Assembly: GCF_014645815.1 (NCBI RefSeq)
Contig: NZ_BMML01000002.1
Location: forward strand, 387,924 to 451,923
DNA: 64,000 bases
Reading direction: 5' to 3'
Source: Streptomyces fuscichromogenes
GTDB lineage: Bacteria > Actinomycetota > Actinomycetes > Streptomycetales > Streptomycetaceae
The notes below the pieces were generated by a model, which saw nothing but the letters and a program-made list of their open reading frames with translations, was not told the DNA's origin and made no database searches. Position 1 is the first letter of the stretch; every line of letters starts with the position of its first letter. Made by a program: the position numbers and the translations under genes. Below are positions 42,556-50,154 of the stretch, piece after piece.

Positions 42556-42933
42556 ATGTCGAAACAAGAGCTGAAGATCCTCGGCCAGGACGGCGATGGC
42601 GCCTGCTGCGGGGCGCTGGCCACGGCACCCCTGGACGAAGAGCAGGCGGCCGATCTGGCGAAGGTCTTCAAAGCCCTGGGTGACCCAGTGCGTCTGCGGC
42701 TGATGTCGATGATCGCTTCGCGGGAGGGCGGCGAGGTCTGTGTCTGTGAACTGACCCCTGCTTTCGATCTGTCGCAGCCCACGATCTCGCACCATTTGAA
42801 GCTGCTCCGACAGGCTGGGCTCATCGACTGCGAGCGACGCGGCACCTGGGTCTACTACTGGGTCCTGCCGACGGCTCTCGACCGCTTGGCCGGCTTCCTG
42901 GCCGTGCCGCAGGCGGCAAAGGCCTCCGCGTGA
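42556..42933 (+). CDS. arsR: ArsR-family arsenic-responsive repressor
   Basis: A 125-aa winged-helix repressor that leaves DNA on binding As(III). Helix alpha3 has the metal-binding ELCVCDL-type motif as EVCVCELT (two Cys), and the N-terminus adds a vicinal pair in GACCGALA that may complete the site. The DNA-recognition helix is SQPTISHHLKLLRQAGLI. ATG 42556. Its stop overlaps the GTG of the aquaporin gene (GTGA at 42930-42933), so the operon is translationally coupled. Confidence 0.93.
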   Translation: MSKQELKILGQDGDGACCGALATAPLDEEQAADLAKVFKALGDPVRLRLMSMIASREGGEVCVCELTPAFDLSQPTISHHLKLLRQAGLIDCERRGTWVYYWVLPTALDRLAGFLAVPQAAKASA

Positions 42934-43670
42934 AGCCGCCTCTCGGCCGTCGCGTCGCTGCCGAAGCGGTGGGTACTGCTGCCCTGGTGGCCGTGGTCGT
43001 CGGCTCCGGGATCCAGGCGACGGAACTCTCACGTGACGTGGGCGTCCAACTGCTCGCCAACTCGATGTCCACGGTCTTCGCCCTGGGCGTGTTGATCGCG
43101 CTCCTCGGGCCCGTCTCAGGTGCGCACTTCAACCCGGCTGTCACCCTCGCGGCATGGTTCACCGACCGGAGGAGCGGCAGCGGGCCGAGCCTGTCGGACG
43201 TGACCGCGTACGTGCTGGCGCAGGTCGCGGGGGCCGTCGCCGGTGCGGTCCTGGCCGATGCCATGTTCGCCGAGCCCCTGGTGAAGTGGTCCACGCACGA
43301 CCGCTTCGCCGGACACCTGTGGCTGGGGGAAGTCGTGGCGACTGCCGGGCTGGTTCTGCTGGTCTTCGGTCTGAACCGGACAGGTCGCGGGCGATTCGCT
43401 CCAGGGGCTGTGGCGGCCTTCATCGGGGCCGCCTACTGGTTCACCTCTTCCACCTCGTTCGCGAACCCCGCGGTGACCATCGCCCGGACGTTCACCGACA
43501 CCTTCGCCGGGATCGCCCCGGCCTCCGTCGCGCCGTTCGTCGCGGCACAACTGGTGGGTGCCGCTGCCGGCCTGGGCCTGGTGGCGTTGGTCTTCGGGCC
43601 CGTCGCACCCGCCGAAACCGGTGCCGTCATGCCGCAGGACGACGCCGAACCCGCTGTTTCCCCTCGCTGA
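42930..43670 (+). CDS. MIP/aquaporin-family channel, probable arsenite efflux channel
   Basis: A 246-aa protein with six membrane helices and the two NPA half-helices: HFNPAVT (~71-77) and FANPAVTIART (~176-186). In ars operons such channels (AqpS in Sinorhizobium) let As(III), made by ArsC, flow out down its gradient in place of an ArsB or Acr3 pump; neither pump gene is present here. Translational overlap with arsR and 23-bp spacing to arsC support an operon. The selectivity-filter residues cannot be judged with confidence by eye. Confidence 0.9.
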   Translation: MKPPLGRRVAAEAVGTAALVAVVVGSGIQATELSRDVGVQLLANSMSTVFALGVLIALLGPVSGAHFNPAVTLAAWFTDRRSGSGPSLSDVTAYVLAQVAGAVAGAVLADAMFAEPLVKWSTHDRFAGHLWLGEVVATAGLVLLVFGLNRTGRGRFAPGAVAAFIGAAYWFTSSTSFANPAVTIARTFTDTFAGIAPASVAPFVAAQLVGAAAGLGLVALVFGPVAPAETGAVMPQDDAEPAVSPR

Positions 43671-43693
43671 ACCCCTTCCAAGGAACTTCCGTC

Positions 43694-44104
43694 ATGAGCG
43701 ACTCCACTCCGCGCCCTTCCGTTCTGTTCGTCTGCGTCCACAACGCCGGGCGTTCCCAGATGGCTGCCGCCTTCCTCGCCCACCTCGCCGGGGACAGGGT
43801 GGAGGTCCGCTCGGCCGGCTCCGCCCCTGCCGACACGGTCAACCCGGCCGTGGTGGAGGCGATGCACGAAGTCGGCATCGACATCTCCGCCGAGACCCCG
43901 AAGATCCTGACGGCGAAAGCCGTGCAGGCGTCCGACGTCGTCATCACGATGGGATGCGGAGACACGTGTCCCGTCTTCCCGGGCAAGCGATACCTCGACT
44001 GGCAACTCGACGATCCGGCCGGCCAGGGCGTCGATGCCGTCCGCCCGATCCGGGACGACATCGAACGCCGCATCCGCGCCTTGGTGAACGACCTGACCGG
44101 TTGA
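43694..44104 (+). CDS. arsC: Arsenate reductase, LMW-phosphatase (thioredoxin/mycothiol) type
   Basis: A 136-aa ArsC of the low-molecular-weight tyrosine phosphatase fold. The P-loop nucleophile is VCVHNAGRSQMA (Cys ~14); GCGDTCPVFPG carries the second and third redox Cys. It reduces arsenate to arsenite, which can leave through the aquaporin or be methylated by ArsM. ATG 43694 follows AAGGAA. It closes the arsenic block; island repeat 4 starts 36 bases after its stop. Confidence 0.94.
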   Translation: MSDSTPRPSVLFVCVHNAGRSQMAAAFLAHLAGDRVEVRSAGSAPADTVNPAVVEAMHEVGIDISAETPKILTAKAVQASDVVITMGCGDTCPVFPGKRYLDWQLDDPAGQGVDAVRPIRDDIERRIRALVNDLTG

Positions 44105-44139
44105 ACAACGTACGGCTCGGCAGTTGCTGTGCGCGACAG

Positions 44140-44254
44140 CCCGCGGACGGACACGGCCGTGCGACTCGGCCCGACCGGCAAGAAGTTGCTGCCGCTGACG
44201 GTCAGGAACGCGGGTCCGGCGCCGGTCGAGCGGTCCTGCGCACCGAGGTGGGCG
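44140..44254 (+). repeat. Island repeat 4 (right border)
   Basis: Contains CTCGGCCCGACCGGCAAGAA, then GTTGCTGCCGCTGACGGTCA, GGTCCGGCGCCGG and CACCGAGGTGGGCGAG. In frame it reads RLGPTGKKLLPLTV, the native-looking end of the radical SAM protein. After GGCGAG similarity ends. It may be the displaced original chromosomal 3' end. Confidence 0.8.
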
Positions 44255-44334
44255 AGATACGCGGTCGGGCTCGCTGTTGTCCGCCTGCGAAAGGCTCATG
44301 AGCCCTGCCCTGTGCGCCCGGGGAGGGCACGTGC

Positions 44335-44679
44335 CTTGCCCGGCTGGACTGCCGGGACCCGGGCCTGGGCGACGACTACGCGGCCGTCCTCCTCGAACAC
44401 GGAAAGGTCGCCCGCAACTCCGGTCCGTCCTTCGGAACCGGCGGCGAGCGACCCGCCCGAATGAACCTGGCCACCCCACCCCACCCCACCCCACCCGAAC
44501 CGATCACCGAAGCGGTACGGCGCATGGCCGGAGCGGTAGCCGCCGCCGACATCGGGCCGAGCCGGGGCTTCACACGCCGGCGGCGGGCGGGTACGGGCGT
44601 CGGGACGAACCCGGGCGACGAGCCGCCCGGGCCGTCCGCTCGTCGGCTTCGACGGGTTCAGCCGGAAGCCGGGCCGTAG
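44335..44679 (+). pseudogene. Decayed C-terminus of a MalY/PatB-type aminotransferase (cystathionine beta-lyase family)
   Basis: One frame reads LARLDCRDPGLGDDYAAVLL, then EHGKVARNSGPSFGTGG and ...RMNLATP...EPITEAVRRMAGA. This is the end of a PLP-dependent MalY/PatB enzyme, whose intact form has a (L)DCR-x-LG segment, GxxFGxxGxGxxRLNLATS and a final ITEAVRRMA helix. Upstream ~300 residues including the PLP lysine are missing, and a CCACC pentanucleotide run (about 44471-44493) has expanded inside the NLATS motif. A start codon is absent. It lies immediately right of island repeat 4, so the loss of its 5' part may be due to an insertion or deletion there. Confidence 0.6.
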
Positions 44680-45347
44680 AGCGCGGCGATGTCCTCGGAC
44701 GTCGACCACCGGCTGTAGGTGGGGGACTGGGGCCAGCCCTCGGGCGAGTCCTGCCATTCCTCCTGGCGTCCGTACGGCAGCAGGTCGATCAGCGCGAAGC
44801 TGTGGCTGAGCTGCTCGGTGCCCCGGCCGTCGGTGTGCCAGGTGCGGTAGACGGTGTCGCCGTCGCGCAGGAACACGTTGACCGCGAATCCCCCGTCGGG
44901 CGGTGCGCCGACGTCGGACCCGAAGGGGCTGTTCGCGGTCGAGTACCACGCCATCCTGTTGCCGACCCGCCGCTTGTAGGCGAGCGCCTCTTCGATCGGG
45001 CCCTGGGTGACGACGACGAACCGCGCGTCGTAGTTGTCCAGGAACTCCAGGCGGGTGTACTGCGAGGTGAACCCCGTACACCCCGGGCACTGCCATTCCT
45101 TGCCGGTGAACCACATGTGGTTGTAGACGATCAGTTGCCTCTTGTTCTCGAAGACGTCCGCCAGCCGGACGGGGCCGTCCTCGCCCTCCAGCGTGTAGTC
45201 GGGCATCTCGACCATCGGCAGACGGCGGCGCTCGGCGGCGACGGCGTCGAGCTCCCGCGTCGCGGCCTTCTCCCGGGCACGCAGCGCGTCGAGCCGGAGT
45301 TCCCAGGTCGCGGCGTCGACGACGGGTGGCAGCGCATGGTCGGTCAT
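44658..45347 (-). CDS. DUF899 family thioredoxin-fold protein
   Basis: A 229-aa protein of the DUF899 family, distantly related to peroxiredoxins/thioredoxins. Typical elements: LRAREKAATRELDAVAAERRRLP near the N-terminus, the YNHMWFTGKEWQCPGCTGFTSQ segment with a CxxC (~98-101), and WYSTANSPFGSD then the AVNVFLRDGDTVYRTWHT strand. Function is unproven; a redox role is inferred from CPGC. ATG 45347 is the family start. It is divergent from the exonuclease gene and overlaps the 3' end of the aminotransferase remnant. Confidence 0.9.
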   Translation of the reverse strand: MTDHALPPVVDAATWELRLDALRAREKAATRELDAVAAERRRLPMVEMPDYTLEGEDGPVRLADVFENKRQLIVYNHMWFTGKEWQCPGCTGFTSQYTRLEFLDNYDARFVVVTQGPIEEALAYKRRVGNRMAWYSTANSPFGSDVGAPPDGGFAVNVFLRDGDTVYRTWHTDGRGTEQLSHSFALIDLLPYGRQEEWQDSPEGWPQSPTYSRWSTSEDIAALYGPASG

Positions 45348-45554
45348 GGTTCCCTCACAGATCTCGTGCGCGGCTTCGGCTTGTGCGGAGGCAGACCGCA
45401 CAGGGCTCCGGAACTCATCGGCCGGACCGAGAACGCGTCGCCGGACGTCCGCCCGACCGGCGAGAGGCCGCCGCCTCCGACGGTCCGCGGGCCGGTGTCG
45501 GGGCCACCCGAAAATCGTGTGCCCCGGGCGCCGTGCCTGCCTACGCTTTCCGGC

Positions 45555-46139
45555 ATGGACAGCAGCTCGGCCGGGGGTCTCGTCAACGTCGTGGACGTCG
45601 AAGCGACCTGCTGGGACGGTTCGCAGCCGCCCGGCGAGGTCAGCGAGATCATCGAGATCGGGCTGACCGTCATCGACCTGGACGCCGGTGAGCGCCTCGC
45701 CCGGCACCGGATCCTGGTGCGGCCCGCCCGGTCCACGGTCAGCGCGTTCTGCACGGAACTGACCGGCCTCACCCAACCCGAGATCGACCAGGGGGTCACC
45801 TTCACCGAGGCATGCCGGCTGCTGGCGGCCGAGCATCGCGCGGGCGTGCGGCCGTGGGCCAGTTGGGGCGACTACGACCGCCACCAGTTCACCCGGCAGT
45901 GCCGGGCCACCCGGACGCCCTACCCCTTCGGCCGCCACCACACCAACGCCAAGGCCGTCTTCACCGAGGCGTACGGTCTGCGCAAGCGCCCCGGCATGGC
46001 ACAGGCCCTGGAGATCGCCGGGCGACCGCTCGAAGGCCGTCACCACCGGGGCGAGGACGACGCCTGGAACATCGCGGCCCTCGTGCTCCACCTCTCCGAC
46101 CGGGGCCACTGGCCGGCCGCGGCACCACACCCCACCTGA
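45555..46139 (+). CDS. DEDDh 3'-5' exonuclease (KapD/ERI-like)
   Basis: A 194-aa RNase T-fold exonuclease. Exo I is VVDVEATCWDG (DxE at ~14-16), Exo II lies in ASWGDYDRHQFTRQC, and Exo III is HHRGEDDAWNIAAL with the catalytic HxxxD. LTGLTQPEIDQGVTF is the standard linker. Relatives trim RNA 3' ends or inhibit sporulation kinases (KapD); the role here is not known. ATG 45555 is chosen because it begins at the family N-terminus after a non-coding stretch. Confidence 0.9.
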   Translation: MDSSSAGGLVNVVDVEATCWDGSQPPGEVSEIIEIGLTVIDLDAGERLARHRILVRPARSTVSAFCTELTGLTQPEIDQGVTFTEACRLLAAEHRAGVRPWASWGDYDRHQFTRQCRATRTPYPFGRHHTNAKAVFTEAYGLRKRPGMAQALEIAGRPLEGRHHRGEDDAWNIAALVLHLSDRGHWPAAAPHPT

Positions 46140-46140
46140 C

Positions 46141-46250
46141 GCGCCCGCATCCGCGCCCGCGCTCGTATCCGCATCCGTGCTCGTATCCGCGCCCGTGCTC
46201 GTATCCGCGCCCGCGCTCGCATCTGTGCTCGCATCCGCGCCCGCCCGGCT
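46141..46250 (+). repeat. Minisatellite downstream of the exonuclease gene
   Basis: Imperfect tandem repeat of CGCGCCCGCGCTCGTATC-like 18-bp units built from 6-bp subunits (GCATCC, GCGCCC, GCTCGTATCC). It starts one base after the exonuclease stop. Confidence 0.75.
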
Positions 46251-46305
46251 CCCGGTTCCCGGCTCGGCGGATGTCCGGCGAAGGCCCTGCCACCCCCGGC
46301 CACGC

Positions 46306-46914
46306 TCACCAGAGCCCGCAGGGCTCCCGCCCCGCCGCCCTGAGCAGGATGTACCGCGTGGAACCCATCCCGTACTTGTCGACGTCGCTGGAGAGTCCGG
46401 CCACCTCCAGCAGCAACGGCCGGATGGCGACCCCGGCGTGCCGGGCCCTCCCGCACAGATCGTTCAGGTCGACCATCATGTCCCGGGTGTCGAGGCCCTG
46501 ATCCTCGACCGATATCCGCAGCAGCCACTGCCGAAAGCCGTGGGGGGTCGGTTCGAAGGGCAGCGTCGTCTCCCGGCCGAACCGGCGACACCGCTCCAGG
46601 AGCGCTCGCAGCGAGACCCGTACGTCCTCGTCGCCCTCCTCGTAGCGGGAGAGCACGTCCCGCAGCGCCGCCTCGGCCTCCGCCCGGATCCCCGCCACGT
46701 CCAGCGGACTCGGCAGCTCCCGCATCTTCCGGATCCAGTCGGGGTCGCCGAGATCCACCGGCGGGTACGCGAGGGGTTCGACGCATGCGTCGATCAGCGC
46801 GACCCATTCCACGAGCTCCGCCAGTTCCCCCGCATTCCGCGGTTGCCCCGCATTCCGCGGTTCCCCCGCATTCCGCGGTTCCCCGGGTTCCTTGCGTTCC
46901 TCAGGTTCCCCCAC
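46306..46914 (-). CDS. Hypothetical protein with N-terminal PRNAGE repeats
   Basis: A 202-aa soluble protein from GTG 46914 (AAGGA upstream). Residues ~10-30 are three GEPRNA units encoded by a 15-16 bp tandem repeat (ATTCCGCGGTTCCCCC on the plus strand), presumably disordered and length-variable. The remainder (LVEWVALIDACVEPLAYPP ... FRQWLLRISVEDQGLDTRDMMVDLNDLCGRA ... ILLRAAGREPCGLW) has no motif I recognise. An in-frame ATG-less extension is not needed. Function unknown. Confidence 0.6.
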   Translation of the reverse strand: MGEPEERKEPGEPRNAGEPRNAGQPRNAGELAELVEWVALIDACVEPLAYPPVDLGDPDWIRKMRELPSPLDVAGIRAEAEAALRDVLSRYEEGDEDVRVSLRALLERCRRFGRETTLPFEPTPHGFRQWLLRISVEDQGLDTRDMMVDLNDLCGRARHAGVAIRPLLLEVAGLSSDVDKYGMGSTRYILLRAAGREPCGLW

Positions 46915-47064
46915 GGCGATCCTTCCCCCGTCCGCCCGTCGGTGGCACGCCTCAGCCCGCCCTTCGCGGTGGGAGGGCGGGACCGTAGGAGCCTAGAGCG
47001 CGCCCCGGCCTCGGTCGAGGGAGTTGCGGCGGGTCCGCGGCGGGTCCGCGACGGCGTGCCGCTC

Positions 47065-47745
47065 TCAGGAGATGAGGATGCCGATGCCGTCCCCGAGCAG
47101 CTTCAGTCCGAGGACGAAGAACAGGACCGCCATCACGGCGACATTGTGCTGGGCCGCCCAGTCCTTCCAGTTGCCGAGCGTGGTCCTGGCTCGCTCTCCC
47201 CCGAGCAGGAAGACCGCCAGCGGGGCCAGCAGACCGAGGGTGGCGATCACCACGAAGATCGCCAGCGCGGCGATCTGCTGCCCGACCGGCAGGCCTGCCG
47301 AGCCGATCGCGGCGCCCGCTGCGATGGTCAGCGGAGCGTTCTTGGCGTTGAGCGCGGCCAGGGCCAGACCGAGTGCGAAGACCTTGACCGGGGTGAGGCC
47401 GTCGATCGCGCTCATCCACTTCGGCAGCCGCGCCTCCGACGGATCCTTCGGGCGCCGGTGCCATTGCCGGGCGCCGAAGACGACGAGGAACAGGCCCAGG
47501 GCGAGCTTGAGGGCTCCCACCCAGGTGGCCGGGTGATTGTGGGCGGAGGCATTCGCGGGGGAGGCGATCGCCAGCATGACCGCGCCCAGTGCCGAGAGCC
47601 CGAGGATCCAACCGACGGTGAAGAGGACTCCGTTGAGGCGTCCCCGGGGTGTGGCGAGGATGAGGATCACCGCGATGATCGGGAGCGGGCTGACCGCGAC
47701 ACCGGCCGCAAGGCCCAGTACGTCACCGAGAACTTTGCCCATCAT
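47065..47745 (-). CDS. GAP family membrane protein
   Basis: A 226-aa protein with six hydrophobic segments: LGDVLGLAAGVAVSPLPIIAV, LNGVLFTVGWILGLSALGAVML, VGALKLALGLFLVVFGARQWH, then after a polar loop (RPKDPSEARLPKWMSAID) VKVFALGLALAALNAKNAPL, IAALAIFVVIATLGLLAPLAVFLL and the terminal AVMAVLFFVLGLKLLGDGIGIL. The SPLPIIAVILIL and NAKNAPL signatures mark the GAP/Sap-type family (sulfolipid- and peptidoglycolipid-addressing proteins), probably lipid or small-molecule exporters. ATG 47745 is followed at once by a second ATG. Confidence 0.85.
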   Translation of the reverse strand: MMGKVLGDVLGLAAGVAVSPLPIIAVILILATPRGRLNGVLFTVGWILGLSALGAVMLAIASPANASAHNHPATWVGALKLALGLFLVVFGARQWHRRPKDPSEARLPKWMSAIDGLTPVKVFALGLALAALNAKNAPLTIAAGAAIGSAGLPVGQQIAALAIFVVIATLGLLAPLAVFLLGGERARTTLGNWKDWAAQHNVAVMAVLFFVLGLKLLGDGIGILIS

Positions 47746-47859
47746 TGCCTCCAGGTGGGGCCCGGAACCGGGGCCACAGCCTCTCCGTCCGCCGGGTGCC
47801 CGGGTCCTCCGGTTCTCATCGGCCGACGCCGTCCCGCAGTCGGTCCGGTCAGCTGTTCC

Positions 47860-47908
47860 CGACTGCCGACTGCCGACTGCCGACTGCCGACTGCCGACTG
47901 CCGATCGC
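47860..47908 (+). repeat. Heptanucleotide tandem repeat (CGACTGC)
   Basis: Six perfect CGACTGC units (47860-47901) and a seventh CGATCGC, in the spacer between the GAP-family gene and the phosphatase-like gene. A 7-bp period would keep shifting frame, so it is non-coding. Confidence 0.9.
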
Positions 47909-48000
47909 CGTCACTCTGTCAGGCCCGTATTCCATGTTCCTGCGCTCCGGCGAGTCTGTCCTCGTGAGCTGCTCGTCGCCGTTCCTTCCGGCCGGCTCGG

Positions 48001-50154
48001 TCAGGCCGGGGTGAGTCTCTGTTCGGTCCAGATGGTCTTGCCGTCGGCCGAGTAGCGGGCTCCCCAGGCCTCCGCCAGCTGCGCGACGATGAACAGGCCG
48101 CGGCCGCCCTCGTCGGTGGCACGGGCATGCCGTAGCCGGGGCGCCGTGGTGGCGCAGTCCGTGACCTCGCAGGTCAGCGAGTGATCGAGGATGAGGCGCA
48201 ACTCCAGTGGGGGACTGCCGTAGCGGAGGGCGTTGGTGACGAGTTCGCTGACGATGAGTTCGGTGTTGAACGCGGGTTCGTCGCCCACCTTCCAGGCGGC
48301 GAGCTGGCCGCTGACGCATTTGCGGGCCGTGGCGGCGGCGGTGGGTTCGTGGTCCAGGCGCCAGGTGGCGACGCGGTCCGCGGGGAAGGAGCGGGTGCGG
48401 GCCAGGAGCAGGACGGGTACGGAGTCGTCGGAGTCCGGATCGGAGTCCGGATCGGAGTCCGGATCGGGGTTCGAGTACGGGTATGTGCCGGGGATCGTGC
48501 CCGGGTTCGGGCCGGCCGCCAGGCTGTACTGGATGTCGTCGCACAGGTTCTGCAACGGGCGGTCCGCGTAGTCGGGTGCCGTGTGCAGCGTGCTCCCGGC
48601 GCCGGACAGGATCGCGCCCAGGCCGGGTGTGCCGGGGAAGGCGATCACGCTGCCGTGCGGGAGCCGGACGCGGGCGGCGGCGAAGGGCGACCTGTCGGTG
48701 CTGCCCAGCGACGGACCGCTCGGCTCCGGACGGGTGACGGTCCGGTCGGGGCGTACGACGACCGGCGCCGGATGGCCGGCCGTCGCCACCGTGCAGGTCA
48801 GCGAGAGCGGGTCGTACACGGCGTACACGCAACTGGCCGTGCCCGGCCCGCGCCGGCCCCGTTCGGCCTGCGGCAGCGCGGCCCGCTCGGCCGCCAGGAA
48901 CATCGCGGTGTCGTTGAGCCGGGCCAGGAGATCCTCCGGGTCCAGGTCCATGGCCGCCAGGGAACGGACGACGGTGCGCAACTGCCCCATCGCCGCCATC
49001 GCGTGGATGCCGCGGCCGGACACCGCCCCGGCGACCAGCGCGGTCCGGGCGCCCGACAGCGCGATGGTGTCGTACCAGGCCCCGGTGTCCCCCCGGTACG
49101 CGATGCCCGCGGCCTCCAGACCGGTGTGCGAGGCGGGGTGCAGCGGGAGCATCCGCTGCAGGACGGTCGCGGCGACCGCGTGCGCCCTCGTGTAGCGGCG
49201 GGCGTTGTCGACGCACAGGGCGGTGTGGCGGGCGACGTCACGGGCGAGGGCGACATCGGCCTCGTCGTACGGTTCCGGTGTCCGGCTGCGGTACAGGCTC
49301 ACCAGCCCGAGCACGCTGCCGCGCAGGGCCAGGGGGACGGCGAGAAGGGCATGGGCGCCCGACGCGCGGATCGCCCTGGCGCGGGCCGGGTCGGTCGCCA
49401 GCCACGGCAGGCCGGGGCCGAGGACGACGGCCCGGGGCAGGAGGTCGGCCAGCGCCTGGCTGAACGGGGTCGGGGCGGGGATCGCCCGTACGTCTCCCAC
49501 GGCGTGGGCCTCGGGCGGGTTCGGACCGGCCACGCTGCGGAAGGCCGCCCGCCGGAGCGCCGTGCCGGGCGGCGGCGGTGAGGCCGGCGGGGCGTCGCCC
49601 CGGATGACGGAGTCCACCACCTCCACGACCGCGACGTCGGCGAACGCCGGCACGAGCACCTCGGTCAGCTCCTGGCAGGTCACCACCACGTCCAGGGTGT
49701 TGCCCACCCGCTCCCGCACCGTGTCCAGGATGTCCAGTCGCCTGCGGGCCCGCTCCCGGTCGGTGACGTCCACGACGGTCAGCGCCACCCCGAGCACCTC
49801 GCCCCGCGGGCCGTTCAGGCGGAACGCCGAGAGCTCGTACTGGCGTTCGTGGCCCTGGTGGGCGGGCGGCCGCGCGCGCAGCACCCGGCCACGGGCCGGC
49901 GCACCGGTGTCCAGCACCTCGCGCACCAGAGCCTCGGCCGCGTCCTCCTCGACGACGTGGTGCGAACCCGGGAAACGGCGTCCCACGACCTCGTCTGCGG
50001 GTATGCCCTGCATGGCGGGCGTGGCGGTGTTGACCCGCAGCACCCGAAGATCGTTGTCCAGTACGGCCAGGCCGACCGGGGACTGGGTGAACAGGGCGTC
50101 CAGTATCACCGCGCCGGCGTCGCCCGCACCGCTGCCTCCGCCTGGGTCCGCCAT
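48001..50154 (-). CDS. PAS-GAF-SpoIIE-HATPase protein with degenerate phosphatase motifs
   Basis: A 717-aa cytoplasmic protein: PAS (~15-135, FTQSPVGLAVLDNDLRVLRVN), GAF (~145-335), SpoIIE/PP2C-like (~350-565) and RsbW-type HATPase (~595-715, ELIVSELVTNALRYG, DEGGRGLFIV). The phosphatase part has lost metal ligands seen in the sister protein at 17675: GGDW(Y)D is here TGAWYD, VGDVxGHG is AGAVSGRG, and the FTDGLVE segment is FPGTPGLG. It therefore probably cannot dephosphorylate and may act only as sensor plus kinase. A PDPDSDPDSDPDSDD stretch encoded by 12-bp repeats (48427-48470) lies between domains. ATG 50154 follows GGAGG at 8 bases. Confidence 0.85.
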   Translation of the reverse strand: MADPGGGSGAGDAGAVILDALFTQSPVGLAVLDNDLRVLRVNTATPAMQGIPADEVVGRRFPGSHHVVEEDAAEALVREVLDTGAPARGRVLRARPPAHQGHERQYELSAFRLNGPRGEVLGVALTVVDVTDRERARRRLDILDTVRERVGNTLDVVVTCQELTEVLVPAFADVAVVEVVDSVIRGDAPPASPPPPGTALRRAAFRSVAGPNPPEAHAVGDVRAIPAPTPFSQALADLLPRAVVLGPGLPWLATDPARARAIRASGAHALLAVPLALRGSVLGLVSLYRSRTPEPYDEADVALARDVARHTALCVDNARRYTRAHAVAATVLQRMLPLHPASHTGLEAAGIAYRGDTGAWYDTIALSGARTALVAGAVSGRGIHAMAAMGQLRTVVRSLAAMDLDPEDLLARLNDTAMFLAAERAALPQAERGRRGPGTASCVYAVYDPLSLTCTVATAGHPAPVVVRPDRTVTRPEPSGPSLGSTDRSPFAAARVRLPHGSVIAFPGTPGLGAILSGAGSTLHTAPDYADRPLQNLCDDIQYSLAAGPNPGTIPGTYPYSNPDPDSDPDSDPDSDDSVPVLLLARTRSFPADRVATWRLDHEPTAAATARKCVSGQLAAWKVGDEPAFNTELIVSELVTNALRYGSPPLELRLILDHSLTCEVTDCATTAPRLRHARATDEGGRGLFIVAQLAEAWGARYSADGKTIWTEQRLTPA

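Larger units (their letters stand above)
32931..44254 (+). mobile_element. Composite accessory island built on the radical SAM 3' end
   Basis: The last ~100 bp of the radical SAM gene plus ~15 bp beyond it recur at 33919-34040, 35085-35200 and 44140-44254, and the distal part alone at 41378-41400. These direct repeats delimit four cargo blocks: 33.03-33.92, 34.03-35.09, 35.2-41.38 and 41.4-44.14 kb. Composition changes sharply at block borders (block 3 is much richer in A+T). No integrase, transposase or terminal inverted repeat is visible. It is inferred to be a stack of site-specific insertions at one gene end, like staphylococcal SCC composite islands, with recombinases lost or supplied in trans. 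Confidence 0.7.

Noticed and set aside
32931..44254. Search for integrase, transposase or plasmid-transfer genes inside the island
   Set aside because: No frame carries recombinase, DDE or relaxase motifs; mobility is inferred from repeats only.
44277..45554. Long in-frame extension ahead of the exonuclease start at 45555
   Set aside because: The extension runs through the DUF899 gene on the opposite strand and has no homology; the exonuclease fold begins at 45555.
46177..47967. 596-codon plus-strand frame through 46.2-48.0 kb
   Set aside because: Opposite to two better supported genes and starts within a minisatellite.
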